Source: DASUSF01 sp036375275
Lineage (GTDB): Bacteria > Pseudomonadota > Alphaproteobacteria > Geminicoccales > Geminicoccaceae
Length of the DNA: 5,252 bases
Assembly: GCA_036375275.1 (NCBI GenBank)
Contig: DASUSF010000243.1
Location: 1 to 5,252 of the forward strand
Direction: 5' to 3'
Position numbers and translations under genes: made by a program. The notes below the pieces were generated by a model, which saw only the letters and a list, made by a program, of their open reading frames with translations, did no database searches and was not told the DNA's origin. Below, piece after piece: positions 1-4,358 of this stretch (its first letter is position 1; every line of letters begins with the position of its first letter).

Positions 1-1
1 G

Positions 2-145
2 CATCTGACGGACGTACTCGAGCGTGCGTACTCGGACTCGCGCATCCAGGCGAGCGCGGAAAGCGGTCTGCCAGCCGGCGCCTTCCCGACGACCTGCCCC
101 TACACGCTGGACGAAGCCCTCGATCCGGATTTCCTCCCGGACTGA
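2..145 (+). CDS. DUF29 family protein, C-terminal fragment
   Basis: Reading from base 2 gives 47 residues and a TGA stop at 143-145; the 5' part of the gene lies outside the window. The tail has the typical DUF29 ending: a helix rich in Ala/Arg, a Gly-Leu-Pro turn, a Phe-Pro followed by Cys-Pro-Tyr-Thr-Leu, and a final Leu-Asp-Pro-Asp-Phe-Leu-Pro. DUF29 proteins are small (roughly 150 residues), mostly helical, frequent in alphaproteobacteria and cyanobacteria, often in several copies per genome, and have no established function. The assignment rests on recall of the conserved C-terminal motif only. Nothing visible links it to the neighbouring gene, which is convergent. Confidence 0.75.
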   Translation, partial: HLTDVLERAYSDSRIQASAESGLPAGAFPTTCPYTLDEALDPDFLPD

Positions 146-181
146 CGACGGATGTCCCGGGGCGCTGGACCCCTAGGTTCG

Positions 182-231
182 GCCCGCTTCATCGGGCAGA
201 TCAGCAGCAGCGGCGCTGGATGAGGCGCCGC
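182..231. terminator. Two small hairpins between convergent genes
   Basis: The 92-base gap between the DUF29 stop and the convergent lipoprotein stop holds two perfect inverted repeats. The first is GCCCG/CGGGC (182-186 and 193-197, 6-base loop). The second is GCGGCGC/GCGCCGC (210-216 and 225-231, 8-base loop). Neither is followed by a T-tract on either strand, so they are weak candidates for termination and could arise by chance in GC-rich DNA. Their location between two gene ends is the main support. Confidence 0.25.
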
Positions 232-237
232 GCTCGA

Positions 238-828
238 TCAGCGGCGGCGGCGCTGCAGCCGCTCCTGAATCCCGGCCCGGTCGAGCTGGAAGCCGACGTA
301 GAACCGCTCCGCTCCGCGCCCCGACCCGTCGCCGGGCAGCTCGAAGGTCAGGGTCTCGATCTGGCCGGCGCGGCCGCTGGCGCCCTCGAGATCGAGCCGG
401 ACACCGAGGCGGCGCCTGCCCTGGATGCGCTGATCGGGGCCGACCGCCGCCACCAGCAGGTCGAGCACTACCGGCGCCCCGTCGAACGCCGGCCCGGCTT
501 CGGCGACCACGGCGAAGCGAAGCTCCAGTTCGCGGCCGCCATCGACACGTTCGCAGCGGGTGCTGATCTGGTTGATCGCCGCGACCCAGCGGATTGAACC
601 GGCGTCCCGTGCGCCGCCGGGGGCAAAGTCGGTCCTCCGGTGCGCGCCTTCCAGCGGCACCGCGGCCGGGCAGGCGATCGGCGGCGGCGGCTCGTCCTCC
701 ATGAGCCAGGCACAGCTTCCGAGGACCGGCAGCAGGAGCGCCGCGGCCAGGACGACCGCGAGCGCCGGCCGACGCGCGCCACGCCGCTTCGAGATCGCCG
801 GCTCGCCTCCGGAAAGGTCATGCTGCAC
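238..828 (-). CDS. Small predicted outer-membrane lipoprotein
   Basis: This is a 196-residue protein. Residues 1-20 are basic (Lys14, Arg15, Arg16, Arg19, Arg20), residues 21-36 form a hydrophobic stretch, and Leu36-Gly37-Ser38-Cys39 is a good lipobox, so signal peptidase II cleavage and lipidation at Cys39 are predicted. Residue +2 is Ala, not Asp, which favours outer-membrane sorting. A short acidic, proline-rich linker (44-50) follows. The mature domain has Cys-Pro at 53-54, a Thr-Asp-Phe-Ala-Pro-Gly-Gly motif near 66-72 and a central Cys92, and is mostly predicted beta strand. This pattern resembles a group of small alphaproteobacterial lipoproteins of unknown role, but I cannot name a family. 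The start is GTG at 828-826; a GGAG lies 11 bases upstream (843-840) and no better in-frame start precedes the hydrophobic stretch. It is divergent from the phosphatase gene. The C-terminus ends in four arginines. Being a gene is likely; the function is unknown. Confidence 0.75.
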   Translation of the reverse strand: MQHDLSGGEPAISKRRGARRPALAVVLAAALLLPVLGSCAWLMEDEPPPPIACPAAVPLEGAHRRTDFAPGGARDAGSIRWVAAINQISTRCERVDGGRELELRFAVVAEAGPAFDGAPVVLDLLVAAVGPDQRIQGRRRLGVRLDLEGASGRAGQIETLTFELPGDGSGRGAERFYVGFQLDRAGIQERLQRRRR

Positions 829-861
829 TGTGTGGGCCGCTCCGTTCTACACTCGATCTCC

Positions 862-878
862 GGCATCCGACCGATGCC
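862..878. promoter_or_regulatory. Inverted repeat in the divergent intergenic region, candidate operator
   Basis: GGCATC (862-867) and GATGCC (873-878) form a perfect 6-base inverted repeat with a 5-base spacer. It lies 34-50 bases upstream of the lipoprotein GTG and about 55 bases upstream of the candidate phosphatase -35 box. The size and position fit a binding site for a dimeric regulator, or a hairpin in the lipoprotein leader. There is no second copy to support a specific regulator. Confidence 0.25.
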
Positions 879-932
879 AGCTAAGCCGAGGCGGCCGGTC
901 CCGACAAGGCCGCGGGCCCGGCCCAAGACGCT

Positions 933-961
933 TTGCAAATGGATCCGCGGGCTCGTATCCT
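933..961 (+). promoter_or_regulatory. Candidate sigma70-type promoter for ppx-rlmE-SDR
   Basis: TTGCAA (933-938) and TATCCT (956-961) are separated by exactly 17 bases, each matching four of six consensus positions of TTGACA and TATAAT. This is the best pair I found by eye in the 145-base divergent region. Transcription would start near 967-970, only a few bases before the ATG at 974, so the mRNA would be nearly leaderless. That fits the absence of a Shine-Dalgarno sequence before this ATG. Confidence 0.45.
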
Positions 962-973
962 GGTATCGGTCCC

Positions 974-2032
974 ATGACGATCGCGGCGACACTCGACGGC
1001 TTCCCACCAGCGCGCGCCTCGGGCGCGATCGCTGCCCTCGATCTCGGCACCAACAATTGCCGGCTTCTGATCGCGCGCCCACGGGACGAGGCCTTCGAGG
1101 TCATCGACAGCTTCTCCAGGATCGTCCGCCTCGGCGAGGGGATCGCGCAGAGCGGCCGGCTTGCCGAGCGGGCCATGGCGCGCACCATCGCGGCGCTCCG
1201 GATCTGCTCCCGGATCATGGCTCGCCACGGCTCGATCGAGGCCCGCTGTGTGGCGACCGAGGCCTGCCGACGGGCCGCCAACGGCGCCGACTTCCTGATC
1301 CGGGTCCGGCGCGCGACCGGGATCAACCTCGAGGTGATCCATCACGATCAGGAGGTGCGACTCGCCCTGCTCGGGTGCGTGCCGCTGATCGACGAGGACG
1401 CCGAGCACGTCCTTCTGGTCGACATCGGCGGTGGCAGCACCGAGATCCTCTGGCTGGACCGGCGCGGCGGCCGCCCGGGCGGGGTGATCCGGGGCGCGGT
1501 GTCGCTGCCGCTCGGCGTGGTCACCCTGACCGAGGCGCACTCGGCCGACCCGGATGCGGCGGCCTACGAGGCGATGGTCCGCGAGGTCGGCGCCCGGCTG
1601 GCGCCGGTCGAGACCGTGTACGGCCTGGGCGAGCTGTTCGACAACGTCCGGGTTCAGATGATCGGCACCTCGGGCACGGTGACCACGCTCGCGGCGCTGC
1701 TGCTCGACCTGCCGCGCTACGACCGGCGCCGGATCGACGGGCTGACGGTCGGGACCGAGGCTCTGGAGCAGGTGACGCAGCGGCTCCGCGGGATGAGCCT
1801 GATGGCGCGTGCCGCCCACCCCTGCATCGGCACCGGGCGGGCGGACCTCGTGATCGCCGGCTGCGCGATCCTGGAAGCGATCCTCGGCTGCTGGCCGGTC
1901 CGTCGTCTGCGGGTGGCCGACCGCGGTCTGCGCGAGGGCATCCTGCACGGCCTGATGGGCCGCTCCCTCGAGCGCAGCGCCGGCATCAGCATGACCGAAG
2001 CCGGCGGCCCCCTCGCCGCGCCGCCCGCCTGA
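974..2032 (+). CDS. ppx: Ppx/GppA family phosphatase (exopolyphosphatase / pppGpp phosphohydrolase), short form
   Basis: A 352-residue protein of the Ppx/GppA family, within the ASKHA (actin/Hsp70-like) superfamily. It should be cytoplasmic and release terminal phosphate from polyphosphate and/or convert pppGpp to ppGpp. Motifs in order: phosphate-1 loop Leu-Asp-Leu-Gly-Thr-Asn-Asn-Cys-Arg (22-30); Arg-Leu-Gly-Glu-Gly (52-56); Val-Ala-Thr-Glu-Ala-Cys-Arg (93-99); phosphate-2 loop Asp-Ile-Gly-Gly-Gly-Ser-Thr-Glu (150-157); Ser-Leu-Pro-Leu-Gly-Val-Val (177-183); Gly-Thr-Ser-Gly-Thr (231-235); and the closing Ala-Asp-Arg-Gly-Leu-Arg-Glu-Gly (315-322). Glu127 aligns with the catalytic glutamate of the usual Glu-Glu-Ala motif, which here reads Gln-Glu-Val. 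E. coli Ppx and GppA are near 500 residues; this is the short form without the C-terminal HD-like domain. The frame stays open upstream to about 560, but that part is antisense to the lipoprotein gene and lacks family similarity, so the start is ATG 974, which has no clear ribosome binding site. It is first in a tight unit with rlmE. Polyphosphate versus pppGpp specificity cannot be read from sequence. Confidence 0.93.
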   Translation: MTIAATLDGFPPARASGAIAALDLGTNNCRLLIARPRDEAFEVIDSFSRIVRLGEGIAQSGRLAERAMARTIAALRICSRIMARHGSIEARCVATEACRRAANGADFLIRVRRATGINLEVIHHDQEVRLALLGCVPLIDEDAEHVLLVDIGGGSTEILWLDRRGGRPGGVIRGAVSLPLGVVTLTEAHSADPDAAAYEAMVREVGARLAPVETVYGLGELFDNVRVQMIGTSGTVTTLAALLLDLPRYDRRRIDGLTVGTEALEQVTQRLRGMSLMARAAHPCIGTGRADLVIAGCAILEAILGCWPVRRLRVADRGLREGILHGLMGRSLERSAGISMTEAGGPLAAPPA

Positions 2033-2036
2033 GCCC

Positions 2037-2720
2037 GTGGCCGACCGCTCGCTCAAGGTCCGGGTCCGCTCGGCCAAAGGTCGCCGCCTGTCCTCGACCC
2101 GCTGGCTCGAGCGTCAGCTCAACGACCCGTACGTGCAGCGCGCACGGAAGGAAGGCTACCGCTCGCGCGCCGCCTACAAGCTGCTCGAGATCGACGCGAA
2201 GCTCCATCTGCTGCGCAGGGGCATGCGGGTGCTCGACCTCGGCAGCGCGCCGGGCGGCTGGGCGCAGGTCGCCGCCCGCCGTGGCGCGCGCGTGGTCGGC
2301 GTGGATCTGCTGCCGGTCGAGCCGCTGGCAGAGGCGTCCTTCCTCAGGGGCGACGTCTTCGACCCGGCGCTGGAAGGGCAGATCGAGGCGGCGCTCGACG
2401 GCCGGGCCGACCTGATCCTGAGCGACCTCGCCGCGAGCGCCACCGGCCAGCGGGCGGTCGACCGGCTGCGGGCGGAAGCGCTCGGCGATCTGGTGCTCGA
2501 TCTCGTGCCCCGGTTCCTGGCGGACGGCGGCGCGGCGCTGATCAAGCTGGTGCGCGGCGCCGAGAATGGCGTCGCCGCCAGGGCGCGTGCGTCGTTCGGC
2601 AGGGTCCGCCTGCTGCGGCCCGAGGCGACCCGCAAGGAATCCTCGGAAATCTACCTGGTCGCGGAACGCTATCGAGCGGGCGAGGCGTCGGCGGCGGCGG
2701 GTCCGGTCGATCACGTCTGA
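2037..2720 (+). CDS. rlmE: RlmE (RrmJ/FtsJ) 23S rRNA (uridine-2552-2'-O)-methyltransferase
   Basis: A 227-residue SAM-dependent 2'-O-methyltransferase that methylates U2552 in the A-loop of 23S rRNA, a late step of 50S assembly. The N-terminus carries the basic Ser-Ser-Thr-Arg-Trp-Leu and Leu-Asn-Asp-Pro-Tyr segments typical of alphaproteobacterial RlmE. The Lys-Asp-Lys-Glu catalytic tetrad is complete: Lys48 in Arg-Ala-Ala-Tyr-Lys-Leu, Asp130 in Leu-Ser-Asp-Leu-Ala, Lys170 in Leu-Ile-Lys-Leu, and Glu204 in Ser-Glu-Ile-Tyr-Leu-Val-Ala. The SAM loop is Asp67-Leu-Gly-Ser-Ala-Pro-Gly-Gly-Trp75. The motif after Asp130 is Leu-Ala-Ala-Ser rather than the Met-Ala-Pro-Asn of E. coli, a mild divergence. 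The start is GTG 2037, four bases after the phosphatase stop and without a clear Shine-Dalgarno, so translational coupling is likely; the conserved N-terminus leaves no room for a later start. The Ppx/GppA-rlmE pairing is known in alphaproteobacteria. Confidence is high. Confidence 0.95.
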   Translation: MADRSLKVRVRSAKGRRLSSTRWLERQLNDPYVQRARKEGYRSRAAYKLLEIDAKLHLLRRGMRVLDLGSAPGGWAQVAARRGARVVGVDLLPVEPLAEASFLRGDVFDPALEGQIEAALDGRADLILSDLAASATGQRAVDRLRAEALGDLVLDLVPRFLADGGAALIKLVRGAENGVAARARASFGRVRLLRPEATRKESSEIYLVAERYRAGEASAAAGPVDHV

Positions 2721-2734
2721 CAAGGGAGAAGGAC

Positions 2735-3520
2735 ATGGACCTCGGCCTGGAGCGGCAGCGGGCGATCGTGACCGGCGCGAGCCGGGGCATCGGGCGGGCG
2801 ATCGCGCTCGAGCTCGCGCGGGAAGGCATGGCGGTCGGCCTCACCGCGCGCGACCAGGCGGCGCTGGATGCGACCGCAGCGGCGATTCGCGACCTCGGTG
2901 CCCCCGATCCGGTGGTGGTGCCGGCCGACCTGATGCAGCCGGACGCCGCGGAGCGGATCGTGAAAACCGCGGTCGACGCGCTCGGCGGGCTCGACCTGCT
3001 GGTGAACAACGCGGGCGCGACCAAGCGTGGCGACTTCATGGAGCTCGACGAGGCCGACCACATGGACGGCTTCGCGCTCAAGTACCACGGCGCGCGCCGG
3101 ATGTGCCGGCACGCCTGGCCGCACCTGAAGGCGCGGGGTGGACGGATCGTCAACATCGTCGGCGCCGGCGCCCGTACCCCGAGCGCCGAGTTCACGGTCG
3201 GAGGCCCGGTCAATTCGGCGCTGCTCAACTTCACCAAGGCGCTCGCCGACCTCGGCCTCCGGGACGGGGTCCGGGTCAACGCCATCAATCCCGGCCCGAT
3301 CGAGACCGACCGGCTGACGGTCCGGATCGTGCGCACCGCCGAGGCGCGCGGGGTGGACGAGGATGCGGCGCGGCGGATCATGCTCGAGGAGGCGGGCCTC
3401 CAGCGCTTCGGCCGGCCGGAGGAGATCGGCCGTCTGGTCGCCTTCCTGGCCTCCGCGCAGGCCGGCTTCATCCACGGCGCGACGGTCGACATCGACGGCG
3501 GCGTGACCCGCGGCATCTGA
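2735..3520 (+). CDS. SDR-fold protein with the classical catalytic tetrad replaced
   Basis: A 261-residue single-domain protein of the short-chain dehydrogenase/reductase fold, of classical length. The dinucleotide-binding motif Thr-Gly-Ala-Ser-Arg-Gly-Ile-Gly (13-20), Ala64-Asp65 contacting adenine, Asn-Asn-Ala-Gly (91-94), Asn-Pro-Gly-Pro-Ile (185-189) and the C-terminal Asp-Ile-Asp-Gly-Gly (252-256) are all present, so NAD(P) binding is likely. By motif alignment the catalytic Asn-Ser-Tyr-Lys positions are Lys116, Gly143, Gly156 and Asn160; the usual 13-residue Ser-to-Tyr and 4-residue Tyr-to-Lys spacings are kept, which makes the alignment firm. The FabI-type Tyr-x6-Lys is also absent (Phe153, Asn160). 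The start ATG 2735 is preceded by a strong AAGGGAGAAGGA ribosome binding site, and the gene begins 14 bases after rlmE, so it is probably co-transcribed. The substrate is unknown. It may use another mechanism or act as a non-catalytic ligand-binding protein; automatic annotation as an oxidoreductase would overstate what is seen. Confidence 0.92.
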   Translation: MDLGLERQRAIVTGASRGIGRAIALELAREGMAVGLTARDQAALDATAAAIRDLGAPDPVVVPADLMQPDAAERIVKTAVDALGGLDLLVNNAGATKRGDFMELDEADHMDGFALKYHGARRMCRHAWPHLKARGGRIVNIVGAGARTPSAEFTVGGPVNSALLNFTKALADLGLRDGVRVNAINPGPIETDRLTVRIVRTAEARGVDEDAARRIMLEEAGLQRFGRPEEIGRLVAFLASAQAGFIHGATVDIDGGVTRGI

Positions 3521-3532
3521 GCCGGGCGGCCG

Positions 3533-3550
3533 GCAGCCTCAGAAGGCTGC
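3533..3550 (+). terminator. Hairpin after the SDR gene, candidate terminator
   Basis: GCAGCCT (3533-3539) and AGGCTGC (3544-3550) form a perfect 7-base-pair stem with a CAGA tetraloop, beginning 12 bases after the SDR stop. A short TTT run follows at 3557-3559, six bases beyond the stem, so it is not a canonical intrinsic terminator. Its place at the end of the ppx-rlmE-SDR unit supports a role in termination or in 3' end protection. Confidence 0.42.
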
Positions 3551-3595
3551 GGTGCCTTTACCTGCGAGGTGCAGAAATCGCTGAGCGGCCGCAGG

Positions 3596-3612
3596 ACCCG
3601 GCGCCGCCGGGT
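3596..3612. other. Second hairpin in the gap before the peptidoglycan-binding lipoprotein
   Basis: ACCCGGC (3596-3602) and GCCGGGT (3606-3612) form a perfect 7-base-pair stem with a 3-base GCC loop, about 100 bases upstream of the lipoprotein start. No T-tract follows. It may be a further termination element for the upstream unit, a protein-binding palindrome near the lipoprotein promoter, or chance in GC-rich DNA. Confidence 0.25.
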
Positions 3613-3696
3613 ACGCCGCCGATCGGTCCGGGCCGACCTCGCTACGCTCTCTTGACCTTCGGCGGCCACGATGGCTGCACGTCCTTCGGGGTCGAA

Positions 3697-3703
3697 GGGG
3701 AGG
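3697..3703 (+). promoter_or_regulatory. Ribosome binding site that fixes the GTG 3713 start
   Basis: GGGGAGG lies nine bases before GTG 3713, an optimal spacing. The in-frame ATG at 3671 has no comparable site, and starting there would add 14 polar residues in front of the lipoprotein signal peptide. The site therefore decides in favour of the GTG. Confidence 0.7.
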
Positions 3704-3712
3704 TCGTCGATC

Positions 3713-4348
3713 GTGCGAACCCTGCATGTCGCGCTCGCGCTCACCGGCGCCACGGTGCTCGCGTGCGCGCCCTACTACCTCGACCGGAACGGCTCGCCGT
3801 CCGCGCGCGAGGTCGAGGATCCGGCGCCCGCGCCGCGGATCGACGCCCGTCCGAGCCTGCTCCTGACCGACTGGCGGTGCACGCGCGGCGAGGACTGGAT
3901 CGCCGTCGAGGGCGAGGTCCGGAACATCGGCCACCGGATGCTCGCGAACGTGACCGCGGTCGGCGTGTTCCAGGCCGGGAACAAGGACCTGGTCAAGTCG
4001 GACCGCGCGCTGCTCCGGAACGCCACGCTGCTCCCGGGCCAGACCAGCGCCTTCGAGGTCAGGACCGCGGACGAGCCGGCGATCGCGTCGTGCGCGCTCG
4101 ACTTCGGCCACCTGATGGGCGGCGCGATCCGCTTCACCGAGGCGCTCGATCCGGCCGACATCGGCCCCGAGCAGGTACGCGCGCTGCAGCTCGAGCTGAT
4201 CGACCTGGGCTACGACCCCGGCCGACCCGACGGCCTGATCGGACCCAGGACCCGGGACGCCATCTTCGCCTTCCAGGAGGACCACGACCTCCGCCCGGAC
4301 GGCCTGATCTCGGCGGAGCTGCTGGCGCTGCTCGGCGCCGGCGCCTGA
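3713..4348 (+). CDS. Lipoprotein with FxLYD-like domain and C-terminal peptidoglycan-binding domain
   Basis: From GTG 3713 this is a 211-residue protein. The signal peptide is short: Met-Arg, a hydrophobic stretch (4-16), then lipobox Val15-Leu16-Ala17-Cys18, with Ala at +2, which predicts an outer-membrane lipoprotein facing the periplasm. A proline/alanine-rich linker spans about 24-47. Residues 48-128 look like an FxLYD-type beta-sandwich: Val-Glu-Gly-Glu-Val-Arg-Asn-Ile-Gly (65-73), an alternating strand Val-Thr-Ala-Val-Gly-Val-Phe (80-86) and Leu-Pro-Gly-Gln-Thr-Ser-Ala-Phe (107-114). Cys56 and Cys127 flank it and could form a disulfide. Residues 152-207 match a PG_binding_1 domain: Val-Arg-Ala-Leu-Gln, Leu-Gly-Tyr-Asp-Pro-Gly, Asp-Gly-Leu-Ile-Gly-Pro-Arg-Thr-Arg, Ala-Ile-Phe-Ala-Phe-Gln. 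The protein may tie the outer membrane to the cell wall. No enzymatic domain is visible and the physiological role is unknown. The 192-base gap upstream suggests its own promoter, though I could not identify a convincing one. Confidence 0.85.
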   Translation: MRTLHVALALTGATVLACAPYYLDRNGSPSAREVEDPAPAPRIDARPSLLLTDWRCTRGEDWIAVEGEVRNIGHRMLANVTAVGVFQAGNKDLVKSDRALLRNATLLPGQTSAFEVRTADEPAIASCALDFGHLMGGAIRFTEALDPADIGPEQVRALQLELIDLGYDPGRPDGLIGPRTRDAIFAFQEDHDLRPDGLISAELLALLGAGA

Positions 4349-4356
4349 CGCCGGCG
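4336..4356. terminator. GC-rich palindrome between convergent gene ends, candidate bidirectional terminator
   Basis: CGCCGGCG (4336-4343) and CGCCGGCG (4349-4356) form a perfect 8-base-pair stem with a CCTGA loop. It contains the lipoprotein stop codon and ends two bases before the stop of the convergent epimerase gene. It can fold in both transcripts. There is no T-tract on either side, so termination would need another factor or depend on the stem alone. Confidence 0.35.
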
Positions 4357-4358
4357 GA

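Noticed and set aside
220..597. A 125-residue + strand frame opposite the first lipoprotein
   Set aside because: It lacks a ribosome binding site and domain, and is the complement of a frame with a clear signal peptide and lipobox.
560..973. N-terminal extension of the phosphatase reading frame
   Set aside because: The frame is open but antisense to the lipoprotein gene, has no similarity to the Ppx/GppA N-terminus, and the candidate promoter lies inside it. The ATG at 974 fits the family start.
829..973. A - strand promoter for the first lipoprotein
   Set aside because: TAGAAC (849-844 read on the - strand) resembles a -10 box but has no -35 partner at proper spacing. Other pairs match too poorly.
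881..2077. A 398-residue open frame on the - strand opposite the phosphatase gene
   Set aside because: It is fully antisense to a gene with all Ppx/GppA motifs, and its translation is His/Arg/Asp/Ala-rich with no family motif. It is a shadow frame.
640..2415. A 591-residue open frame on the + strand
   Set aside because: It overlaps the phosphatase and rlmE genes in a different frame, is extremely Arg/Pro-rich and has no domain.
3651..3680. CTTGAC at 3651-3656 as a -35 box for the second lipoprotein
   Set aside because: The hexamer matches the alphaproteobacterial -35 well, but no acceptable -10 box is found 16-18 bases downstream, so I do not call a promoter.
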